NCBI GenBank assembly: GCA_023391835.1 | Contig: JAEWAE010000065.1 | Coordinates: forward strand, 1 to 13,596 | Direction of reading: 5' to 3' | DNA from: Bacillota bacterium | GTDB lineage: Bacteria > Bacillota > Clostridia > Oscillospirales > Ethanoligenentaceae | Length of the DNA stretch: 13,596 bases | Shown here: positions 7,805-13,596 of the stretch, piece by piece | Position numbering within the stretch: position 1 is the first letter of the stretch | How the letters are laid out: the number at the start of each line of letters is the position of its first letter | Notes under the pieces: model-generated | What the model was told of the DNA's origin: nothing | The model's input: only the letters and a program-made list of their open reading frames with translations | Databases searched by the model: none | Position numbers and translations under genes: made by a program

Positions 7805-7822
7805 ATTTTCAGACTATTTTCA
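7805..7822 (-). promoter_or_regulatory. Direct repeat with 11-bp period, candidate SARP operator
   Basis: The minus strand carries TGAAAAT, four bases, TGAAAAT: two identical heptamers exactly 11 bp apart (plus-strand ATTTTCA at 7805-7811 and 7816-7822). SARP regulators are known to bind heptameric direct repeats with 11-bp period near their target promoters. This pair lies about 42 bp upstream of the predicted pilus -35 box and between the SARP-type regulator and the operon. Further GAAAA cores occur at 7786-7790 and 7771-7775 but out of register. The repeat is seen; binding is inferred. Confidence 0.5.
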
Positions 7823-7882
7823 ATTGCGAAGCCCCCGTTATCCAAAAAAACGCCATCGCGCGCCGATCCAGCTAAAATTTCA

Positions 7883-7911
7883 TGGACAGGTGGCGTAACT
7901 CATGGTACAAT
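7883..7911 (+). promoter_or_regulatory. Promoter of the SARP-type regulator
   Basis: A -35 TGGACA (7883-7888), a 17-bp spacer and an extended -10 TGG-TACAAT (-10 at 7906-7911) form a strong sigma-A-type promoter, with a start near 7918. It is about 50 bases ahead of the regulator's TTG start. Confidence 0.7.
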
Positions 7912-7919
7912 AATAGCAT

Positions 7920-7939
7920 GTAAAATATTAGTAATTTAC
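7920..7939. promoter_or_regulatory. AT-rich imperfect palindrome at the regulator's transcription start
   Basis: The 20-bp stretch beginning GTAAA and ending TTTAC matches itself on the opposite strand at 8 of 10 half-site positions. It covers roughly +3 to +22 of the predicted regulator transcript, a place where a bound repressor would block transcription. It may be an operator for an unknown dimeric regulator or for autoregulation, or simply AT-rich chance symmetry. Confidence 0.35.
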
Positions 7940-7966
7940 TTATGCTTTGGTAAGGAGGTGGGACTT

Positions 7967-9214
7967 TTGCGTAACGAAAAGCCCTCACTTTTTATCACTT
8001 CTTTTGGGAATTTTTCCATAGACGTGCGGGATACCGTGCGGGCCGGGCGGGGCCTGCCGCTCATCACCGACAGTCACGGCCATTCGAAAAAAATGTGGAC
8101 GCTACTCGAATACTTGCTTTTTTCGGGCAAGGAAAAAATCATGACCGACGAGCTCATCGAGCTGCTGTGGCCGGAGGATGATTTTTCAGCCGACCCGCTG
8201 AATTCGCTGCGGCTGCTGGTGCACCGATCGCGTGCCGAGCTCGACCGGCTGGGGTGTTACAGAGGCTCCGAGCTTGTCTTGAGCGGGAACGGGACTTACG
8301 GCTGGAACCATGAAATTCCACTGGTGATGGACACCGAGCACTTTGAAACGCTGTACCAGAGCTCCCTCAAAGGGAATCCGTCCAAGCGGCTGAATGACAT
8401 GCTCTCGGCCATTGCCATTTATCGCGGGCATTTTCTGCCGCGGACTTCCTATCAGCAGTGGGCCATGACACTCAACACCTATTACCACTCCAAATACACA
8501 GCCCTCTGCCTGCAGACCATCGACCTGCTGCAGCGGATGGGGCAGCACCGGCAGGTACTCGATGTCTGCACCAAAGCACTCTCGCTGGACCCGTATAACG
8601 AGCAGTTTCACATTGCGCTCATTCGTTCCCTGGCCGCCGGCGGCCACCGCACCGAGGCGATGGCCCATTACCGCCGTGTGACGGAGCTTTTTCTGAAAGA
8701 ACTGGGCACGCGGCCGTCGGAAAAAATGGCGGAGGTTTATAAGGGAATCTCCCGCAGCATCCAGGCGGAGGAGCTGGATATCGGTGCCATCCGCGACTCG
8801 CTGTCGGAAAACGACGCACACGGCGCGTTTTACTGCGAATATGAAATGTTCCGGCAGATCTATATGCTCAAGCAACGCGAGTGTCAGCGCAGCGGGCAAA
8901 TGGTGCAGCTGTCACTTATCACCGCCCTGCCCTGCAAGGGGCGCAGCCCGGGCGAGCGGGCCCGCCGCACGATGATGGACCGTCTGGGCACCGTGATACG
9001 GAATTCGCTGCGGCAGGGCGACACTTACACGCAATACAGCCCCACGCAGTACCTGCTGCTGCTGCAATCCGCCAGCTTTGAAAACGGCAAGACGGTGCTC
9101 GCACGCATCCAGCACAATTACCGGCAGTCGTTTTACTGGTCGGATTTTCTGCTCCAATACAGCCTGCTGCCCATGCTGCCAAAAGCATCGCCCGCGGACG
9201 TCATCCCGACATGA
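7967..9214 (+). CDS. SARP/BTAD-type transcriptional regulator with degenerate cyclase-like C-terminus
   Basis: This is a cytoplasmic DNA-binding regulator of 415 residues. The TTG start at 7967 is supported by AAGGAGG (7952-7958) 8 nt before it; the frame is open further upstream, but that stretch spans the promoter. Residues about 10-112 form an OmpR-like winged helix (FGNFSIDV, ELIELLWPEDD, NSLRLLVHRSRAELDRL, YGWN). Residues 118-262 form the helical BTAD repeat domain (DTEHFETLY, YRGHFLP, ALSLDPYNEQFHIALI, HYRRVTELFLKELGTRPS). Residues about 288-395 do not belong to a classic SARP: IRNSLRQGDTYTQYSPTQYLLLLQ resembles the GGDEF/nucleotidyl-cyclase fold around the active loop, but the GG(D/E)EF residues are absent, so it would be non-catalytic, perhaps a ligand or dimer domain. 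It is transcribed divergently from the pilus operon, so it probably activates that operon; no target is proven. Confidence 0.85.
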   Translation: MRNEKPSLFITSFGNFSIDVRDTVRAGRGLPLITDSHGHSKKMWTLLEYLLFSGKEKIMTDELIELLWPEDDFSADPLNSLRLLVHRSRAELDRLGCYRGSELVLSGNGTYGWNHEIPLVMDTEHFETLYQSSLKGNPSKRLNDMLSAIAIYRGHFLPRTSYQQWAMTLNTYYHSKYTALCLQTIDLLQRMGQHRQVLDVCTKALSLDPYNEQFHIALIRSLAAGGHRTEAMAHYRRVTELFLKELGTRPSEKMAEVYKGISRSIQAEELDIGAIRDSLSENDAHGAFYCEYEMFRQIYMLKQRECQRSGQMVQLSLITALPCKGRSPGERARRTMMDRLGTVIRNSLRQGDTYTQYSPTQYLLLLQSASFENGKTVLARIQHNYRQSFYWSDFLLQYSLLPMLPKASPADVIPT

Positions 9215-9252
9215 AAGAGGCCCCCGCCAGACTCTCGGAAGGGTTTGACGGC

Positions 9253-9279
9253 GGTCTGAATCCCGGCAGATCTTTTTTT
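9253..9279 (+). terminator. Terminator after the regulator gene
   Basis: A short stem pairs 9253-9258 (GGTCTG) with 9267-9272 (CAGATC), with one G-U pair and an 8-base loop, followed immediately by seven T (9273-9279). It lies about 40 bases past the regulator stop codon. The stem is weak, and competing folds with CCGCC/GGCGG just upstream exist, but the T-run supports intrinsic termination. Confidence 0.5.
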
Positions 9280-9294
9280 ATGTCTGGAATACCA

Positions 9295-9349
9295 AAACCG
9301 GCGGGGTGCCGCAAAGGAGGATATCCCCCCTGCGGCACCCCGCCGGTTT
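9295..9349. terminator. Strong hairpin between convergent genes, probably bidirectional terminator
   Basis: The arms 9295-9313 and 9331-9349 are perfect inverted repeats of 19 bp (AAACCGGCGGGG... with ...CCCCGCCGGTTT). The A/T ends give a T-run on each strand after the GC stem. It lies between the regulator (ends 9214, plus) and the MFS gene (ends 9395, minus), so it can end both transcripts. The 17-base loop contains GGAGG and a GGATATCC palindrome, which is unusual but of unknown meaning. Confidence 0.85.
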
Positions 9350-9394
9350 ATCGGAAATTATATGTATATTTTTAAAGAGAAATGGCCGCGCCGG

Positions 9395-10645
9395 TCATTT
9401 GAACCACGCGGCAATCGCACGGCGTTTCCAGAACACGATGGGGGCTATCAGCACCAGCGTCGACAGCCCGCAGAACACAAACCCGGAATCGCCGCCGATG
9501 CTTTCCATGACCGTGCCCGCTAGGAAATTGCCCAGCGGCGTGGAGCCTTGGTTGAGCAGCGAATAGACGCTGAGCACCCGCCCGCGGTACTCATTGCTCG
9601 AGTAGATCTGATAAGTGGAGTTGACCGTCGGGATGATAATGAGGTTGATAAATCCCACGCCGGTCAGCAGAACCAGGCTGACCGCATAGCTGTGGGTCAG
9701 CACGGTCGCGATCTGCAAAAGGCTGGTGGCCACCGTGCCGATCACCAGCAACTGCCGGTGCACACCGCTCTTGCTCAAAAAGGCGATGGTCAGCGCACCC
9801 AGGAACGCACCCAGGCCCGCCGCCGTCATCAGGCCGGTATAGCCCCCGGCCCCCCGGTGGAGCACGGCGCTCGCGAATATCGGGATGACGACCTCGTTAT
9901 TCATGGCAAACGTGCTGACCACGCCGAAAATCAGCGTATTGAGCAGCAGCGTTTCGCTGGAGGCAATATATCGCAGCCCGGCGCCCACGTTGGCTATAAT
10001 GTGAAGCTTCTGTCCGGAATTGCGGATCACCTGGTATTGGGGGCCGACATGGATGAACAGGATGCTCACGATTACGGCCAGGAAACTCACCGTGTTGGCA
10101 AAGAAGCAAAACACGGTGCCCAGCGTGGCAAGGACCAGCCCCGATATGGCGGGCCCCGTCATTTTGGCCAGGTTGGTGATGGCGGAATTGAGCGACACGG
10201 CGTTGGCGATTTCATCCTGCCCCACCAGTTCGTAGAAAAAAGCCTGACGGGTGGGCAGATTGATCGTCTGGGCGATGCCGAAGATGACGGCCAAAATCAG
10301 CAGTTGCCAGTACCGGATAAGGTGGGTATAGGTCAGGATGGTCATGGCCGCCGCCTGCGCCATGAATAAAAACTCCGTCGCGAGAAGCAGTTCCCGCTTG
10401 GGGAAACGGTCGATCAGCACCCCCACGAAAAGCGACAGCACAAGCATCGGTAAAAACTGGCATACGCCGAAAAGCCCCACCAGAAACGGCGACTTAGTCA
10501 GCGTGTATACCAGCCATATTTCCGCCGTACGCTGCATCCATGTGCCCGTCAGCGACACACACTGCCCGATGAAAAACGTGCGAAAATTCTTGACCTTCAG
10601 GGAATGAAACGTACTGTCGAAAAAACCGGCTAATGTTTGTAGCAT
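9395..10645 (-). CDS. MFS exporter of the EntS/MFS_3 type
   Basis: This integral membrane transporter of 416 residues has about twelve hydrophobic segments. The N-terminus (FFDSTFHSLKVKNFRTFFIGQCVSLTGTWMQRTAEIWLVY) is typical of the enterobactin-exporter-like MFS_3 family. The family motif A appears as GVLIDRFPKR (75-84), between the second and third segments. A central hydrophilic loop follows the sixth segment (QVIRNSGQKLH). Members export siderophores, drugs or other small molecules with proton exchange; the substrate here cannot be read from sequence. The ATG at 10645 is taken as start. A TTG one codon earlier (10648) is equally placed for the imperfect SD AAGGCGG and cannot be excluded. 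It has its own promoter and no operon partner, and converges on the regulator gene, so a link with the pilus is not implied. Confidence 0.85.
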   Translation of the reverse strand: MLQTLAGFFDSTFHSLKVKNFRTFFIGQCVSLTGTWMQRTAEIWLVYTLTKSPFLVGLFGVCQFLPMLVLSLFVGVLIDRFPKRELLLATEFLFMAQAAAMTILTYTHLIRYWQLLILAVIFGIAQTINLPTRQAFFYELVGQDEIANAVSLNSAITNLAKMTGPAISGLVLATLGTVFCFFANTVSFLAVIVSILFIHVGPQYQVIRNSGQKLHIIANVGAGLRYIASSETLLLNTLIFGVVSTFAMNNEVVIPIFASAVLHRGAGGYTGLMTAAGLGAFLGALTIAFLSKSGVHRQLLVIGTVATSLLQIATVLTHSYAVSLVLLTGVGFINLIIIPTVNSTYQIYSSNEYRGRVLSVYSLLNQGSTPLGNFLAGTVMESIGGDSGFVFCGLSTLVLIAPIVFWKRRAIAAWFK

Positions 10646-10731
10646 CAAAAAAACGGCCGCCTTGCTCCGATGAAATTTGAAGCCGAATGGACATGAAAAA
10701 GACGCATGGCCGTATCGGCAACGCGGTTTCT

Positions 10732-10760
10732 ATTTTAACAGGGTATGCCCGCTGTGTAAA
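10732..10760 (-). promoter_or_regulatory. Promoter of the MFS gene
   Basis: On the minus strand a -35 TTTACA (10760-10755), a 17-bp spacer and a -10 TAAAAT (10737-10732) preceded by TGT (extended -10) form a strong sigma-A-type promoter, with a start near 10725 and a leader of about 80 nt. Confidence 0.7.
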
Positions 10761-11051
10761 GGCCGTATAAAGATGCGGAACAGATTTCCGGTGAGATCTT
10801 CCCGGATTATGCCGGGAGCGTGCCGGATGCCGACGGATCGGCCGCCCACGCGGTGCATAACAGGTCTGGTGAAACGCTCCGACGGCGTCCCACCCGCGTA
10901 ATGCGCGCGGCGGGGAAGCGCGTCAGGCACAGACCGTCCGCTCCGCCAGGCAGCCAATCCCCCACAGAGGGGTAGCGACCGGAAACGGCAGGTTAGGGTC
11001 TCGCCGCGGGCCACAAGGCGACGTTCGCTTTCGGGCGTCATATACGGTTTG

Positions 11052-11091
11052 GGCCGGAGCGAAAACAGCCGGGACTGCTTTTGCTCCGGCC
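11052..11091. repeat. Long imperfect hairpin in the gene-free region
   Basis: The arms 11052-11060 (GGCCGGAGC) and 11083-11091 (GCTCCGGCC) are a perfect 9-bp inverted repeat. The stem continues inward through AAAA/TTTT and CAG/CTG with one bulge on each side, giving about 16 pairs around a 6-base loop. No T-run follows on either strand, so it is not a standard terminator. It may be the core of a structured RNA. Confidence 0.5.
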
Positions 11092-11167
11092 GGCAGCGGC
11101 CTCCCCACGCTAGACGTCCCTTCCATCCGGTGGGGCGCCTTTTGCCTGGTCCGGCGCAGACGTATCC

Positions 11168-11209
11168 AAAATGCATGGTGGGATAAAATAATCTGCATTC
11201 TGCATTTTT
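11168..11209. repeat. AT-rich inverted repeat
   Basis: AAAATGCA (11168-11175) and TGCATTTT (11201-11208) form an 8-bp inverted repeat with a 25-base loop, at the point where the GC-rich block changes to AT-rich sequence. Five T at 11205-11209 close it. The stem is weak; its role is unknown. Confidence 0.25.
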
Positions 11210-11316
11210 ACAGGCAAAGGGGTATTTTATTGAAATTTACGGCCCGGAAGCGGTGCGTATCGACCTTCACAGGGCTTTTATTATGCATGTCGCAAACTAA
11301 AATCATTCAAAACCAT

Positions 11317-11345
11317 TTGACAAAATCGGCAAAATGCGGTATTGT
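11317..11345 (+). promoter_or_regulatory. Promoter upstream of the small ORF and DUF4914 gene
   Basis: A perfect -35 TTGACA (11317-11322), a 17-bp spacer and a -10 TATTGT (11340-11345) give a start near 11352. That leaves a leader of about 330 nt before the DUF4914 start codon, holding the small ORF and the attenuator-like hairpin. Confidence 0.65.
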
Positions 11346-11475
11346 AAGAATGAAAATGATGAGCGATGACCGGCTTCAGGCATATTGTATAAAACATTAG
11401 CTATAATTCCCTGTGGTACGGCAATCTGCCATAATCCTGCGCAGGCATCGGATCGGAACTCACAAAGGAGTGAGA

Positions 11476-11595
11476 ATGATTGAAAACATTTTTCATAAGT
11501 CATATTGTAAAAGTTCACCACTTATCCGTATCCCCTGCCGCTTATATGGCTGTACGAAATACAGGCCAATGCCGTTGATCGATTCCGTCGATTGA
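11476..11595 (+). CDS. Small ORF of 39 codons, possible leader peptide
   Basis: I do not recognise this protein. The ATG at 11476 has an excellent SD (AAAGGAG, 11464-11470) at 5-nt spacing, and the frame runs 39 codons to a TGA at 11593-11595. The product is short, basic and has three cysteines (SYCKSS, IPCRLYGC), with no signal peptide or membrane segment. Longer in-frame forms from a GTG at 11413 lack a SD. It lies in the leader of the DUF4914 gene, 90 bp before that start, and a terminator-like hairpin overlaps its stop codon. That layout fits a leader peptide whose translation controls read-through. It could equally be an independent small protein with its own terminator. Confidence 0.45.
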   Translation: MIENIFHKSYCKSSPLIRIPCRLYGCTKYRPMPLIDSVD

Positions 11596-11619
11596 CGACA
11601 TTGGTCTTTGGTTTGTTTT
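11566..11619 (+). terminator. Terminator-like hairpin (possible attenuator) before the DUF4914 gene
   Basis: Arms 11566-11571 (CCAATG) and 11599-11604 (CATTGG) pair. The stem continues inward with CGT/ACG and ATCG/CGAT, interrupted by small internal loops. A T-rich run (TCTTTGGTTTGTTTT, 11605-11619) follows directly. The left arm and loop lie in the last codons of the small ORF and the stop codon is inside the structure, so ribosome position would affect folding. This is a typical attenuation arrangement, but the interrupted stem and T-run make it a moderate terminator. Confidence 0.55.
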
Positions 11620-11624
11620 CCACA

Positions 11625-11643
11625 CGGGCGGGGCCACCGCCCG
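11625..11643 (+). other. Second leader hairpin
   Basis: CGGGCGG (11625-11631) and CCGCCCG (11637-11643) form a perfect 7-bp GC stem with a 5-base loop, directly after the T-rich run and about 30 bases before the DUF4914 SD (GGAG, in CTAGGAGC). It might be part of an alternative leader fold; no pairing with the first hairpin is obvious. Confidence 0.4.
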
Positions 11644-11685
11644 ATCCGCCGCAGATCCCACAATTCATTTTCTAGGAGCTAACAT

Positions 11686-13569
11686 ATGCAGAATTCAATT
11701 AACCACATCGTATTGCCGGCGTCCCTGCAGAAGATTCTCGACACCAACACGGAATGCATCATTCCGGAAAGCCGCGAGCAGCTTTTCACCCTGGCTATGG
11801 GCGGAAAAGACGACTGCATGCGCTACGAAGTGCAATACGACGTGCCCGGGCATGGGAAAGTGCTCGAAGCCACCGTCGTCAAGTGCAAAAACGGTCTGGC
11901 CGTGAATTATCCGGAAACCTACATGCGCCGCCGCGACCCGAACTGCATGGCCATCGCCGACAATCTCCCCACCGACAAGCCGCGTTACCGGGATCTGTAC
12001 GGAGAAGACTTCGCCGCGACCCGTGAGCAGACCTTCGAGTGGCTGGCACGGCAAAAGCTGATCGTCATGCCCTTCATGGCGGGCGGCACGGAGCTGGGGT
12101 ACCCGGCGCTGCTCGTTGCGCCGGCCAACGCCGGATTTTTCGCGGCGGCTCTGGCCGACCTGCAGGGCTTTATCCCGCTGGATGAGATTCCGGAGGATTT
12201 CACGCCCCAGGCCGTCGTCTATGTGGTGCCGACTTTCCGCCACACGCATTTTCACGGCAAGCAGGTCGTGGTGCATAACCGGCTGGATTCGGTGCACGAG
12301 CTGTTTTCGTATAACCTTTACCCCGGCCCGAGCGCCAAAAAGGGCATCTACGGCGTGCTGCTGAATATCGGCGAAAAAGAGGGCTGGCTCACCGCGCACG
12401 CATCGGTGGTGCGGGTCATCACGCCGTATGAGAACATCATCACCATCATGCACGAGGCGGCCAGCGGCGGCGGCAAGAGCGAAATGCTCGAGCAGATACA
12501 CAAAGAGATGGACGGCCGGATCGTGCTGGCCCACAACACCGTCACACAGGAAAACACCTATCTGGAACTGAAGGAAGAGTGCGAGCTGCAGCCGGTGACG
12601 GACGACATGGCCCTGTGCCACCCCAAGCTGCAGACTCACCGCGGCAAGCTGGTGGTGCAGGACGCGGAAAACAGCTGGTTTTTGCGCATCAACCACATCA
12701 CCCATTACGGCACCGACCCGATGTATGAGCGGCTGTGCATTCATCCGCCAAAGCCGCTGATTTTCCTCAACCTGCAGGGCGTGCCCGGGTCGACCTGCCT
12801 GATATGGGAACATTCGCTGGACGCGCCGGGCAAGCCCTGCCCCAACCCGCGGGTCATCATGCCCCGCCGCTTCGTGCCCAACGTGGTCAGCGAACCGGTC
12901 GCCATCGACGTGCGCAGCTTCGGCGTGCGTGTGCCGCCCTGCACCCGTGAAAAGCCGACCTATGGCATCATGGGCATGTTTCACATCCTGCCCCCGAGTC
13001 TGGCCTGGCTGTGGCGTCTGGTGGCGCCCCGGGGCTATGACAACCCCAGCGTGATCGACACCGACGGGATGGGCAGCGAAGGCGTCGGCTCCTATTGGCC
13101 CTTTGCCACCGGCCGCATGGTGGATCAGGCCAATCTGCTGCTGCGGCAGATATGCGCCGCCAACTCCACCCGCTACATTCTCATCCCCAACCAGCATGTG
13201 GGCGCCTATAGGACCGGCTTCATGCCCGAATGGGTGACGCGGGAATATCTGGCCCGCCGCGGCACCGCCAAATTCCGCCCGGAGCAGATTCGGGAATCCC
13301 GCTGCAGCATCCTGGGCTATGCGCTGGAGACCCTCAAGGTGGACGGCACCTTCCTGCCCAAGGGGCTGCTGCAGACCAACCTCCAGCCCGAGGTGGGCAA
13401 CGACGGCTACGACGCGGGCGCGAAAATACTCGAGTCCTTCTTCAAGCGGGAGCTTGCCAAATACCGGTCGGCCGACCTCGACCCGCTGGGCAAACAGATC
13501 ATCGACTGCTGTCTGGACGGCGGCAGTCTGAAAGATTATTCCGACCTGATTCCGGCGCGGATATCCTGA
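11686..13569 (+). CDS. DUF4914 family protein, possible PEPCK-like P-loop enzyme
   Basis: This is a protein of 627 residues, presumably cytoplasmic (no signal peptide or membrane helix), matching by recall the uncharacterised DUF4914 family found in clostridia and other anaerobes. The ATG is preceded by TAGGAG at normal spacing. Visible motifs are EAASGGGKSEM (257-267), which looks like a phosphate-binding loop; TDDMALCHP (305-313), placed like the metal-binding second motif of PEP carboxykinases; GVPGSTCLIWEHS and PCPNPRVIMPRRFVPNV (384-400); and GMGSEGVGSYWPFATGR (461-477). The order recalls the PEPCK/HPr-kinase type of nucleotide site rather than the Walker type, so a phosphotransfer reaction is possible; the substrate is unknown. 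The gene is complete, with codon use rich in G/C-ending codons. It is probably expressed from the promoter at 11317 through the attenuator-like leader. Confidence 0.8.
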   Translation: MQNSINHIVLPASLQKILDTNTECIIPESREQLFTLAMGGKDDCMRYEVQYDVPGHGKVLEATVVKCKNGLAVNYPETYMRRRDPNCMAIADNLPTDKPRYRDLYGEDFAATREQTFEWLARQKLIVMPFMAGGTELGYPALLVAPANAGFFAAALADLQGFIPLDEIPEDFTPQAVVYVVPTFRHTHFHGKQVVVHNRLDSVHELFSYNLYPGPSAKKGIYGVLLNIGEKEGWLTAHASVVRVITPYENIITIMHEAASGGGKSEMLEQIHKEMDGRIVLAHNTVTQENTYLELKEECELQPVTDDMALCHPKLQTHRGKLVVQDAENSWFLRINHITHYGTDPMYERLCIHPPKPLIFLNLQGVPGSTCLIWEHSLDAPGKPCPNPRVIMPRRFVPNVVSEPVAIDVRSFGVRVPPCTREKPTYGIMGMFHILPPSLAWLWRLVAPRGYDNPSVIDTDGMGSEGVGSYWPFATGRMVDQANLLLRQICAANSTRYILIPNQHVGAYRTGFMPEWVTREYLARRGTAKFRPEQIRESRCSILGYALETLKVDGTFLPKGLLQTNLQPEVGNDGYDAGAKILESFFKRELAKYRSADLDPLGKQIIDCCLDGGSLKDYSDLIPARIS

Positions 13570-13587
13570 CCGGGCCGTGCAAAGCGC

Positions 13588-13594
13588 GGGGAGG
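13588..13594 (+). promoter_or_regulatory. Ribosome-binding site of a gene beyond the window
   Basis: GGGGAGG lies about 20 bases after the DUF4914 stop codon at the very edge. It resembles a SD, so a co-transcribed gene may begin just outside; no start codon is visible. Confidence 0.35.
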
Positions 13595-13596
13595 CA

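Larger units (their letters stand above)
10761..11316. other. Long stretch without a supported gene; GC-rich with inverted repeats, then AT-rich
   Basis: No reading frame here has a plausible SD, a recognisable domain or normal composition; the longest (minus strand, 10730-11176) is Arg/Pro/Gly-rich and runs into the MFS promoter. The first 390 bp are GC-rich with several possible stems: CCCGG/CCGGG at 10801-10816, GGAGCGT/ACGCTCC at 10815-10821 and 10873-10879, GGTCTG/CAGACC at 10863-10868 and 10930-10935, and the strong hairpin at 11052-11091. From about 11161 the sequence turns AT-rich. I checked by eye for RNase P RNA, tmRNA, 6S RNA, SRP RNA and common riboswitch cores and found none. It may hold an unknown structured RNA or a decayed gene. 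Confidence 0.5.

Noticed and set aside
11101..11160. AGGCAAAAGG on the minus strand recalls part of a glycine riboswitch.
   Set aside because: The other conserved glycine-riboswitch blocks and paired arms are missing, and no glycine-related gene follows in that direction.
10730..11176. A 148-codon minus-strand frame in the gene-free region.
   Set aside because: No SD, an Arg/Pro/Gly-rich product without a domain, and it runs through the MFS promoter.
11695..13197. A 500-codon open frame on the minus strand.
   Set aside because: It lies wholly opposite the DUF4914 gene, is His/Val/Arg/Gly-rich without a domain, and is a typical mirror frame of a GC-rich gene.
1..13596. CRISPR array, insertion sequence, prophage, rRNA or tRNA genes.
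   Set aside because: No regularly spaced repeats, transposase, integrase, terminal repeats or tRNA-like folds were found by reading.

Overview
The window looks like a chromosomal piece of a moderately GC-rich Gram-positive anaerobe, most likely a clostridium of the Ruminococcaceae/Oscillospiraceae type. The grounds are LPXTG-type wall-anchored proteins, pilus-type sortases of clostridial character, Shine-Dalgarno (SD) sequences of AGGAGG type, sigma-A-like promoters with 17-bp spacers, frequent TTG starts, and a DUF4914 family protein. The genus is inference; no rRNA or housekeeping gene is present to fix it.

Region 1 (about 1-7763, minus strand) is a complete sortase-assembled pilus operon. 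Its order of transcription is: a large VWA-domain tip adhesin ending in LPLTG (7550-4767), an LPSTG backbone pilin (4657-3068), a class C pilin-polymerising sortase (2906-1980), a minor/basal pilin with the variant sorting motif APQTG (1951-707), and a second, different sortase (717-88) that overlaps the basal pilin gene by 11 bp. The class C sortase would join tip and backbone subunits into a fibre. The second sortase may attach the APQTG basal subunit, and so the finished pilus, to the wall. A nested hairpin lies between backbone pilin and class C sortase, and another at the very end of the operon.

Region 2 (7551-9214) is the control region plus a divergent regulator of the SARP/BTAD type (7967-9214, plus strand) with an unusual C-terminal domain that resembles a degenerate GGDEF/cyclase fold. 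The shared intergenic region holds a good promoter in each direction and a perfect 7-bp direct repeat with 11-bp period, the geometry expected of a SARP operator. This suggests that a SARP-type activator controls a pilus operon.

Region 3 (9215-10760) has two terminators (one a 19-bp perfect stem, probably bidirectional) and a convergent MFS exporter on the minus strand with its own promoter.

Region 4 (10761-11685) holds no convincing gene in its first 550 bp, which are GC-rich and full of inverted repeats. It then holds a strong promoter, a 39-codon small ORF with an excellent SD, and a terminator-like hairpin overlapping its stop codon. Together these look like an attenuator leader for the next gene.

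Region 5 (11686-13569, plus strand) encodes a DUF4914 protein with a P-loop-like motif of possible PEP carboxykinase-like type. A SD-like sequence at the right edge suggests another gene follows.
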